Below, piece by piece: positions 45,344 to 56,029 of a DNA stretch of 64,000 nucleotides. The position numbers were made by a program, and so were the translations under genes. The notes beneath the pieces were generated by a model. It was not told the DNA's origin. It saw only the letters and a program-made list of their open reading frames with translations, and did no database searches. This DNA comes from Ailanthus altissimus (Eukaryota > Streptophyta > Magnoliopsida > Sapindales > Simaroubaceae). The stretch's first letter is position 1. Each line of letters begins with the position of its first letter. The stretch lies in NCBI GenBank assembly GCA_946807835.1, contig OX327702.1:10664001-10728000 (forward strand), written 5' to 3'.

Positions 45344-45897
45344 GCTATAGAGATATAATGATACGTAAAAACTTCTATAAATAATACTAGTGCTATAGTT
45401 AAAATTAATAAATATATTATTATATAGCTCAAGCTACTATGTAACAGTTGTATCCTTACAGCGGGAAATGAGGATCATTAGATTATGGGTATTTTAGATC
45501 CAATGATAGGACATTTAAGTAGCCCATCTCTATAAAGATTGGTCACCGGTTTAGTTGGTTGCACCTCGTCTAGTTTAGATAGCATGTTAATAAAGTAATA
45601 ATACATGTCGATCATAAACACTTATTAGAAGTCAGCCTTGAAATAATTGGAGAGATAAATAAGTTCCTATTTTTATAACATGTCGATGGCTGAAGCAAAT
45701 AAAAAAGAGGAAGAGGTGTTTCGTTATTAATAATAGAGTACAAGAGTGCTGTTCAAGATCAGAGAGTGTACATCAATCGTTGGAATCGAAAGTGGTAAGT
45801 AAGCATTGTATTAATTTACATAAATGTTTGCTTGGTTGATTAGAATGTAAGTGAGATATGGAGTATGCAAGTAGGAATAGTCTAGGGAGAGGGGAGG
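45344..45897 (+). other. Leader-like DNA before the Ulp1-type transposon gene
   Basis: No coding motif. A good donor-like sequence AAAGTG/GTAAGTAAG stands at about 45791-45800, so the stretch may hold an untranslated first exon of the plus-strand pseudogene that follows. I could not find the ends of the parent transposon. Confidence 0.35.
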
Positions 45898-48800
45898 ATG
45901 GATCACATTGACAACAAGAATGAGAACGATGATGAAATGTGGTTGCGAAGGAGCAAAAGTTTCCAAGAATTTATGCAGATGCTAGGTAAAGAGAAAGGGG
46001 TGGAAGACACTCGTGAGCTAGCCGGAGTGGAAGTAATCATGGGGAGGATAAAAGCAGGCAAATTGGTACCAAATACGACTTCGTAACTTATTTGTAAGCA
46101 AATATGAACTATTACTTTGTGGAACTCCCTCTTTAGTAGCGAAGCAGCTTAATTAATTTGGTTTACATTTGACATTTATGTTGACCATAATAAGGAAGTT
46201 GTTAAACATAATGAAAGGAGTGTATGAGAAGTTGTAATTATGAGGGAAATGAGATCCATAGTTCAGTTGCTACTTTAAAATAGAACTATATATGAGTCTG
46301 AGAAATAAGTAATGAAAGTGTATTATATTTAGGTATAGAAGAAAATTGAATCATCATATCGAGAATTGGCATCAAATTTAAAGCATAAGTATTGGGTAGG
46401 TGGTTTAACCAAAACAACATCAAGGAAGAGAATCTGAAGTTTGAAATGCGATATGTTTCGGATTTGTTTTTTGAAGTGGTACCAAACTGATGGATGAATA
46501 GTGAGAACATGCTCAAGAGATAAAATTTGAGAATCTTATCCAACTGAAATATGGTCGATTGATAAGGAAGCTTTATTGGTCGTTGGTGCAAAAACTTATT
46601 ACAGATAAGTTGAAATTGAATGTATACAGGTAAGAAATTGTTACGGCTTAATAAATATTTGCGATGATAATAAGCATAGTTGATAATGGAATACCTGTGC
46701 TATTATATGGTGATCCATCAAGCATTTGAAGACTAAGAGATTTGTTTGGTGTCTCAAAGAAGGGGATACATATAAAAGCTAGTAAGGAAGTATTACTAAA
46801 CCGTTATATCACTATTGAAGAATTTAAGGCTTACTTTACACTTCACATCGTCGATAATTTTATGTCCTGTTGGTAGGTCGCATGTTAGTGTTTCTTTCTT
46901 GTATTTAGTAGCAGATGCAAACTACAACCAATAAAGGAATTGGTCATCATATTGTTTTGAAAAGTTCGTAGAATGTATAACAAAGTTTAAGCATGAAATA
47001 GTGATATACATAAAAGACTGTATTTTATTCTTAGAGGTAGGTTGTCACTATGCCAAATAATTGCGAATGTAGTATGATAATAATAACACCAGTAGTAATT
47101 AATTAATATAATTACAAATATGATTGTAATAACCGTCGTTTGCTTACGAAACTATTATACTTGAATTCAATAAATTATTAAGGTTTAGAGGCTGGAATAA
47201 CATTGTTAGTAGTTATAGGATGAAATAGCAAACAAATAAGGCGATTTATGAAGTGGTGGGCCAAATATGAGGGCTTTGATGGCTCAGAGGTATGGGCATG
47301 TGCAAAAAATGATGTTATTTAGATTATAATATGTTTAAGTATGTTGTTGGTAGATTGCATGATCGGGTGATTTATGACATGCATTATTATGCTTGTATAA
47401 ACTGTATAATGCTGTTGGAGGTAATGAAGAAGGCTCATCTTGGCATGATGTTAAGAAGTTAATGAATATCCAATCCGCTAATAGCATAAAGATGTCATCA
47501 AAACTTGATGTGTTGTCTTACGATTTAAAAGTAGTCAGAAAAATGGCAAGGCGAATACTAAGTCAAATAGAAGGGGTAGGAGGAGTTGTTTATTTGATTG
47601 GTAAAGATTTAAAACACGAAATGAAAAATGGAACACAAGTTGTTTCAATTCCTTCAATCGTTGGGGGTAAGTTTAGACGAGTGTGATGAAGATACAAGGG
47701 TTGAGAATGAAAGTATGAAGGTTAATAAGAAGAAAAAGAATGTAGATAGTAATATAGTAGAGCAGATAACACAGATGATATAGATGTTAGAAAGGATTAT
47801 TCAAGAGCAAGATGTTGAATCCCATATTTGTGAGGTTGCACATCAAGGAAAGAGAATATGCCGTATAGTATTTATAGAAAATTGTTAATGACATGGTGGA
47901 CAATGTGATTACATAATTTGCAGATAGTACAAAGTGGGTGCATTTGAAAAATAGGTAGATTATTTGTTGTTTGGAATGAGGGAAAACTTGATTGTGATTC
48001 CATATGAATGATTGCTTCAGTAGGGCAATCAATAAATTTCATAACTGCAATGTCAATACACCAAAGTTAGATTATTTGCAAAGTGACACAATAGTATGTA
48101 ATGGTCCTAAGAAATGTTACAGGATAGGTCAATTCATAGTTTTGTATACCGTGATAGAGGAGGAAGACATGATCATCAAATGCCTATTCGACGCTGGTAA
48201 ACTTATGGGGTACGGATACAACTGATAAAAGGCTATATGTTTATAACATACGATTGATATGTTATTTGATCTTTGCAGTGAGTGAGTTGTTGAAACGAAG
48301 TTCAATATTGTAAACAGAAGCATCATGCTATCACTTAGGCCTAATAGATGGGTTAACAGTGAAGTTAGTATTATCAACATTTTTTTATGTCCGGGTGCTG
48401 CCATTATTGAGGTTATAATTTATGTGTAATATAATTTTTTTTAAAATGAATTTTGTGTAATACTTATACACAGATAGTTATAATATTTTATGATATATTA
48501 ATGATGAAGGCAAGAAGTAAAGATGGTTCCTTAAGGTGCAGTTGGTTCCTACCTATATATTACTTAATCAATTCTATTTCAATGACATCATGAGGAACAC
48601 ATGTAATACATGTCCATTTATTAGTGTAACTTTTGTTAATAGGAGGATTACATTAATAACATTACAACAAGTTGTATTATCGGGTGTATAAAGGTTAAAC
48701 CGTTTAAAAGAAAGGAGTAAATTTGTAGACATTACATGTATGATTTACAGTGGTGTGCGAAGGTAAATAGTGCACTGATATGTACATTCTATATATAATG

Positions 48801-49692
48801 GTCAGCATAGTGATGCTATAAGTGATGTCTCATAATATGTACTAATGTATAGATTTTCATTCCAATCAACCATGGTGAATATCATTGGCACTTGTTAGTT
48901 GTCACTATGGCAGAGGAAAGTGTTAAAATCTATGATCCCTTACCTAGCAACCAGACATTATGTTCCATTTATGAGGCTTGTCTGATGCTAGTAAGTTAAA
49001 AAAGTTGAAGGAGAATATAATATGTGCTATGTTGTTGTAGAGAGAAAAATTGTACTAGTTATTTTTTTGAACAAGTGTGTTGCATATTTTTGCAGTTGGC
49101 ATCATTAGACTTTGTTTTAACAAAGCGAATCCGTGGTTTGTTCGGGCAAAGATTTAAGTTTGAAAAGTTTACAATTACAGTGAACAATAAAATAGTAAGG
49201 CAAGAAAATGATTTTGACAGTGAAGTGTATATGATAATGGTCATGAAGAAATTGTCTACTGGTTTCTAAGTATACATAATTACTTATCTTGTATACTTTC
49301 TTGAAGAAATTGTCTATTCAAGAAAATGATTTTGACAGTGGAGTGTATATGATAATGGTCATGAAGAATGATAGAAACATTTTTGACAAAGTATGCAAGG
49401 TAAGTAATTATGTATACTTAGAAACCAGTAGACAATTTGAATAGTTTGAGTATGTCTTATTTAGTAGTGGGTAAGTCTTGTTTGTGTATTTAGCAGCATG
49501 ACTCAGAGGATGTTAGATGCAGGATGGCTTTACTCCTGATATTGTTGACCATGAAAATGCTAAAGCATTCTTTAGTACAAATTGCATGCCAATGCCATAA
49601 CTGGGACAACGAAGATATAGCTAATAAAAAGAGGAAACAAGAGAAACATTATAATAAGAAGTTTGGACCTTATGGCCATAAGAAGAAGAAAT
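45898..49692 (+). pseudogene. Transposon-borne Ulp1 (C48) protease gene, decayed
   Basis: Fragments in order: an acidic 62-codon open frame at 45898-46086; about 46740-47060, LFGVSKKGIHIKASKEVLL and TIEEFKAYFTLHIVDNFM, then NWSSYCFEKFVECITKFKHE, like the N-terminal domain found with Ulp1 in plant transposons; a 97-codon frame at 47393-47686; LDYLQSDTIVCNG near 48070; then the protease. IFIPINHGEYHWHLLVV (48851-48901) carries the catalytic His, KIYDPLPSN (about 48929-48955) the Asp, and NDFDSGVYMIMVMK (near 49330) the active-site region, where the family has DCGV. The Cys is Ser in both local copies, and frameshifts and stops are many. Ulp1 domains removing SUMO-like tags occur as cargo of MULE and CACTA elements; which type this is stays open. 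Confidence 0.7.
49201..49440. repeat. Local direct plus inverted duplication in the Ulp1 pseudogene
   Basis: A segment starting CAAGAAAATGATTTTGACAG occurs at 49201-49249 and again at about 49319-49368. The segment after the first copy, starting TTGTCTACTGGTTTCTAAGT (about 49251-49296), returns as its reverse complement at about 49391-49434. This is a template-switch type rearrangement that duplicated the active-site region of the protease. Confidence 0.85.
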
Positions 49693-49822
49693 AATTTGTA
49701 CCTATTAATATAAATTAGTGGTATTGTTAGGTGGTTTTACAATGTATTCCTTGTTTACAGTCATGACCACGGTGGTTAAAAGGTAGTATATGATGTTAGA
49801 AATTAAATTTGCAAATATATAT

Positions 49823-50785
49823 TTTGGGCTACATTCTATAGTTTGACTATGAAGTGGTGCTTGAAATGTGAAACCGTGGAGGTGCAATAAGAGATTATTG
49901 TACCTCGTTTTGGTTAAAACTTGATTGTATATCGATAGCATAGATAAGTATTACTCTATTCCAACATAGCTTACGAAAATATAACTCATACATCTTTGAG
50001 TATATTAGTAGACGAACAACAAATTATGGCTACTTGAAATGTGAAAATATTAGAGGTGCATTAGGTATGTTGTATACTTTGTTGCTAAACCCTAATTACA
50101 TTTCGATGGCATTGATGATAATTACATACATCTGACATTGCTTGATTATATATGGGCATTGTATTTTATGGAGCATTGTTAAGTATATTTTAGCAATAGC
50201 AAAATATAATTACATAAAACAGAGTCCTTACATTCATTTACTAGGAAACTCCATTACAAATTTTGCAAAAAAAAAAAAAAAAACAAAGAAAATGCAATGT
50301 ATGTACTTTGGTCTATACTGTATAGTTGGACTACAAATTGGTATTTGAAATGTGAAACCGTGGAGGTGCAATAAGATATTGTTATACCTCTTTTTTGGTT
50401 AAAACTCAATTACATATTGATGGCATAGATGAGTATTGCTCAATTCTATTATAGCTTGATTGCCTATAAAAAAATGTAACTTATACCATCCTTGAGGATA
50501 TTAGTAGATAGACAACAAATTAGGGCTACTTGAAATGTAAAAATATTAAAGGTACATGGGGTATGTTTTACACTTTGTTGCATAAAACCTGATTGCATTT
50601 CGATGGCATTGATGATAATTACATACATCTGACATGATTATACAGGGGCAGTGTATTTTATAGAGTATTGTTGAGCATAGTTTAGCAATAGCAAAATATA
50701 ATTATATAAAATGAAGTCCTTACATTCATCTACTAAGAAACTCTATTATAAATTTTACACAAAACAAAGCAAATGCAGTGTAGGT
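49823..50785. repeat. Tandem dimer of about 485 bp with sub-repeats
   Basis: Unit 1 (about 49823-50307) and unit 2 (about 50308-50785) align along their length, for example TTGAAATGTGAAACCGTGGA at about 49861 and 50345, and TTTAGCAATAGCAAAATATA in both. Each unit holds two related subunits: the phrase TTGAAATGTGAAA followed by a GAGGTGCA-like block appears at about 49861, 50035, 50345 and 50529. The repeat sits exactly between the convergent pseudogenes. Confidence 0.85.
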
Positions 50786-53533
50786 AAAAACATCAACAGC
50801 TATTAGGCACAGAGAAGTCGTCATAGAGATCCATTACATCTGGATCTACTTCGGAGGTGCCTTCTTCAGCCGAGACATTATTCATATCGCGACTATTATC
50901 TTCAATATGCTTCACTGACCACCAACTATACCGACCAAGAATACCACATCAGTCATTTAGTAGTTCACGATACTTGATCAGATTTTTCCCAAACTTGAAT
51001 CTGTAGCTGTATGACCAAGCTGCAGACACCCCGGTGTGGTGTTCATAAAGTATAAAATATTGAAAACTTAGGCAAAAAGCTATTGTAGAAGATCTAACTC
51101 ATATAGTTCATATCATTTTACTCATAGCATTAAAACTTGATGAATTAGAACTATAGACTGTTTTAGGCGTCCAGTTCTACAATTTTGATGGGAAGGGCTT
51201 ACTCTGTTTGATTAAATGACTTTTAAAAATACATACATCTTCTCTGTGCAGCCTTCAACTTGTCTGCTTTAATAGTTTCACGTTCCAAAGCTTCTGGGAG
51301 CCAGTCTTATTCTCTCATGAATAAGTCATTGATAGCAGGTACCTTATCTATCTGATTTTTATTCTCAATTGCCACTGTAACCTCTTCCCTTTAGTTCTTT
51401 ATTATTTGTGGTTAGTTTTTCCACTTTCTTTTTTAGCGCAGGGATAGAGGATGCAAAAGTAGAATCTACCTTCAGCTTCTTATTCTCTTCTTTAACCCTT
51501 TAGAGCTCATTCTTTAGTAGGACGATTCAGCTGTTGTTGAATTGGTATTCCTTGGTCAGATTAATTGACTGTGCATTTAAGATATTCTCCTGCTGTTGCA
51601 ATTTATTAATTTCTCTTTTAAATGCAACAAAAGTAAGATGACTATTTTGCACCAACTGCCGAAACTAAACGTACATCAGTTAATGAAAGTAATTTTAAAA
51701 GCAATTACATCAAACTATAAAATTATAATACAACACATACCCTAATTATGTCAGCAGAAGTTATCTCCATCATGGCATCATAAATTAATTTTAGGTCGCT
51801 TTCAATCATTGCACGATCAACTCTTGTTCACAACGTCGACTAGATTGCCACTGGTCTTTCTCCATATAATAGAAGAATAATGGAGTTTTTTTATTACCTC
51901 TCTACTGGATTTGATAAACATCAGAGCAAATTCTTTTTTAGCCCTCGGGTCATTAAAAGGCTGCGGACCTTGGTGCTGAATACCCAATTGAGAGACCCCT
52001 ACATCTCGTAGTAGTACCTCAACCTCATGTAGCCCTTGCCTGTGGTGGGGTAGAGCTTGCAGAGGTCGAATTAAAGGCTCTAGTAATATTGATAGACTAA
52101 TCTACAATAAGAGAGAATAGGAAAGTAAGATCAGAGATAAAATATCTAAAAACGAACAGTTTGATGCACCTACTATGAGGAACAAAGTCCTTAATTCTAA
52201 CATCAATATAAAAGGAGGGCAGATCGTTTGTTCTGCGTTGAGGATGTCATTATGAAGAATCTCCTGGTTGACTGTTGAGAGGAGTATTATCAGTAAATTG
52301 AGGGTCTGGAGCAGGCCCTGGAACATCATAGCTAACCTCTAGAGTTGCATCTTGAGAGGGGCTTGTGAAACTTCTGGAGCCATTGTTTGAATGTGGCCTT
52401 AGATAGACTTCAGGAATCGAATCTCTATGGGGTCTGACCTTAACTACTTTGAGTTGGAAGTACTCTCCGCACTTCTAAGAACTACAGATGTTATGGATTT
52501 ATAAATGCCATATAATCACCTAATGCTTCATCTGTCTGGTTAATGTCGTTAGAGAATAATGGTAATATTATTGTTGTACTTGGGACACCGTCAATGCCAA
52601 ATTAATTGTTTGCTACAGTGAATATTTTGTTAGGGTTGTGCCTACGTGCCATTTCAGTTTTGTATAAATATTTGATATCTATACAGTGTATATTTTGTTA
52701 TATCGCTAATTACTTCTTAATAATATGGTTCAATGCTTGTTACACTACAGACTTTGTATTATCTGAAGGAGTTCAGATAAGGTTTAAAGGAGTTTAGACC
52801 AATGTTAAAAGTTAGCAAATATTCCAAGAGTTGAAACATTTTCTGTAACGGGACAAAGACCTCAGAATATGCTTATAATGACATAGTTGCAAGAGTTGCA
52901 ATGGGTTGCTAAGATATGTCATTATACAAACATATTCTTAAATATATTATTCGTGATCTAATTTTACTGACGCAAGTCTGTTGGTAGATCCCATTAATTC
53001 ACATAGATCAGTGTATGTCTTTATCTGTAAGGTATAGATGGTCGTTCCTAGTTGACCGTGATCTTGGAGATTGTATAGGCATATAGGTATTCAGTTAGGA
53101 CTGAGTACTGAATAGACTTATACGGACCCCAATAGATATCCTATGTTGCCGTCAATGGAAGGTCCTCTCGAGTTGAGTAGTATACGTGGTCCTCTGATCT
53201 GAGCACATGGTGAGCTTGTGAGTGATCCATTATACTTTGGGTCCACGCATATCAGAGACCTTTAATGGTCTGACTGCTGGGATATGGTCCGATGCTCATA
53301 GGGTCTGGTATGTGCAGATATGATATCCATCAACTCACATAGAAAGTGATATATCTAGATGCTCCAAGATAGTATCTCAAGAAAGTATTATGGCCATAAG
53401 CAGTGAACCCAAAAAACGAGTTTTATAGGGTTAAACAATATGGCAAAGAGTTTCTTTATATTGTTCAGTAAGATATCATTCTGGAGATAGGTTTATGGAT
53501 AAGCACATGAGAATTTGATGGTATTAATCTATG

Positions 53534-54821
53534 TGATAAGCGTAAATTATATTTATTATTTTTACTCTCTTAACTTGATTAATTGCTCATTTTAATAAGA
53601 ATATTAGAATATTTATATGTTTAATTGTTATTTTGAAGGTTCGGAGTAAATGGAGCAAATGGGGATGAAAATCTAAGAAAAAAAAGATAAAACATAATGC
53701 TACAGTACCCCTGGTGAACAGTATCCATGCTACAATGCTGTCGCCCCAGCGATGAATAGTATTACAGCAGCGGTAAACAGTGCAATTTTTTTTAATCCTA
53801 AAAGAAATACAATTCAAAAACTTCAATCAATCCCTATATAAAAGGCTACTCGTTTTAGACCTCAATGATACACAACTCAAGGCTCTTAGAGCCACAACAC
53901 ATTAAAGAAGAGCAATTTTTAGAAAGAGAAGTAAGAAAAATTTAAAGAAGTAAGAGATTATTGGCAAATCTTTGGTATATCAACCAACTACAAATTGAAG
54001 TTTATATTTGTTTGCTTTTGGTTGTATCATGTTTATTTTATTTTTTTGCCATAATTCTCTTGTTATCACAAGTTAAATTTATTTTTTAGGGTTATTACTT
54101 GAACTCAATATGTGTGCTTAATTATTTGATCTTTTTAATATTTATTTGAACTCAATTCTTTATTATTCAAATTATTTGTTCTTAATGCTTCATTATATCT
54201 TATCAATATTGTGATTGAATTGATAATAAATTGATAAACTTGAAAGAGGCATCATTGTATTTAGACCTAGATAATTTGATGCATGATTGTAGAGTAACAT
54301 TCAATGTTGCATATGCAAGTTTCGAATTAGAATAAGAATATACCTAATTGGCATGTATGGTCAATAAGACTTGTTCTTAATGAATCTCAATTTATTACAA
54401 GTACCATAGGAATATAGGTATTTTGTAAATTAAGATATACTTGCATGACCTTGGAAGAAGCTTGTGAATACATTAGTGTCTTAATCAATAATAAGAATTA
54501 AGAGAAATAAATATTAAAAAAAATTAATCTTTAGAAACCATATTGAAGGATAGTAATTAACCCCAAGCTTTCTTTATATTGCTATTTTCTTATTTTATTT
54601 GAGTAGTGTCATTTATTTTTTACACTTTTATTTTATTCAAATTTATTGTAAAATTAAGATTTGATTTTTCTGAATAATTATAAGAAAGATATAATTTTAG
54701 TACTTGATAGAAAATAAAAATTATCCATGTGGGTTCAACATTCAACTTTATAAGTCCATGTATTACTTGTTACGATAACATATACTTGCGCTTAATTTTA
54801 AGATATCGAAATATCACATCA
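53534..54821 (+). mobile_element. Solo LTR of family S (1288 bp) inside the R1 LTR
   Basis: Starts TGATAAGCG and ends AATATCACATCA. Flanks are CTATG (53529-53533) and CTATA (54822-54826). Other R1 LTRs read AATCTATATCCC here, so the TSD is CTATA with one mutation in the left copy. A short GC-rich, CTACAGT-containing patch lies at about 53700-53790, weaker than in the other two family S copies. Confidence 0.88.
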
Positions 54822-55462
54822 CTATATCCCTACACACCCAAGATATATATGATGGAAGGACTATACGTATGTATTATGATCTCAACTTGTATGGTTCAAC
54901 ACGCTAATTTGTAATATCCGTGACGTATGCGTGGGGCATGGCTCACGGACTTATAGAATAGTTCCATTTGACGAATTGGGCATGGACCTAAGGGGTCCTA
55001 TGATATGGAGTGTACTTGTTGTGCATTGGGGTAGAGTATTGGATTAAATTATTTAATCTATTAATATCCAGGGCTACCATAAGAATGCGTTCGTATCCGT
55101 GTTTAAGCGTTAAATACAACAATTAGTCAATAATTATTATTCACTAATTGTATAATGATGCGTGGCGCATTGTGGACTCTCGGTTGAGTTTACCCAAGTG
55201 TGAGATTTGGTGGAACCTATTAAGAGGTAAATTTGATAACTATTTATGAGGGGTAAAATGATCATTTCACATAATAATTATTTAATTGTTAAATAATCAT
55301 AATACCTTATTTAAATATATTATTTTATAATATTATATATATTAATGCATTATTGTTGTTATGTAACTATAATGCATAATATTAATTTTATTATTATTAT
55401 TGTCCTAAGTGGTTAAATATTATAATTTTAATATATAATATTATTAGTTTAATCGAATGAGA

Positions 55463-55518
55463 TATATATGTATATGTGTGTGTGTGTGCGTGCGCGCGCG
55501 TGCGTGTGTGTGTGTGTG
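55463..55518 (+). repeat. Alternating TA/TG/CG microsatellite
   Basis: An unbroken purine-pyrimidine alternation: TA steps, then TG, then CGCG and again TG. It lies at the place where other R1 LTRs have TATATATA-type runs (about 3066 and 7920), so it grew from that tract. Confidence 0.9.
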
Positions 55519-56029
55519 AAACATGAGGGATAGGTGATTTTGGCAATTGTGGCTTTAATGTTCATTTTGTTTTTGGGACAAAAAGAAGAAAAGCTCTCTT
55601 AACTATTTTTTAGAGGTTAATGGTTAATTTCATGTTTGATTAAAAGAGTTGTTGTTCTAACTTACCAAGTCTATCAAGTTGGTGACTAGAGTTGCCTACG
55701 AGTAAGACTCTAGACGGACTCCTTATATACACGTGTAAAACGTTACACGTTTTGAGGATCTCAACTTTACTTTTGATATTTTAATTTGATTAATATATAT
55801 TTCTTGTGTTGATTGTATGTTTTAAATATTCTGATGTGCTAAATATGTATGAGATACGTGTTTATACAATGAACACTGTTGTACATATATACACTCATGT
55901 ATATTTGATTTCTAACATATTTATCATATAACCTTCTAGTACCTTGTAACGTTGATATGTCTGGAATATAATCAATACGATCTGCACCACCATTATTGGG
56001 TGTTAGGATTTCTTGTAGTTGAGGACATT

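Larger units (their letters stand above)
52628..55917 (+). mobile_element. R1 solo LTR interrupted by a family S solo LTR
   Basis: Starts TGTTAGGGTTGTGCC and ends TTGATTTCTAACA. The TSD TATTT is perfect (52623-52627 and 55918-55922). About 2.0 kb belongs to R1; the rest is the solo LTR at 53534-54821. It splits the minus-strand transposon pseudogene. The 3' part contains a GT/GC microsatellite at 55463-55518. Confidence 0.92.
50790..56029 (-). pseudogene. Decayed minus-strand gene with a coiled coil, partner of the Ulp1 gene
   Basis: The probable start is an ATG on the minus strand near 56029 (MSSTTRNPNTQ). Coding relics resume below the R1 solo LTR (52628-55917), which splits it. Readable pieces include a Ser/Pro-rich stretch (YLRPHSNNGSRSFTSPSQDA, then PGPAPDPQFTDNTPLN) at about 52220-52400 and FNDPRAKKEFALMFIKSSRE at about 51880-51955. 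A Lys/Glu/Leu-rich heptad-like region (KREINKLQQQENILNAQSIN, then LTKEYQFNNS) follows at about 51520-51640, with more at 51280-51480. The C-terminal piece has FKFGKNLIKYRELLND, RYSWWSVKHIEDNSRDMNN and an acidic tail ending near 50800. Stops and shifts are frequent. No named family is recognised; coiled-coil proteins of this kind are common in plant transposons. Confidence 0.5.

Noticed and set aside
49823..50785. Repeat array considered as a CRISPR-like array
   Set aside because: Units are hundreds of bases long and diverged, there are no spacers of constant length, and the DNA is a plant nuclear genome.
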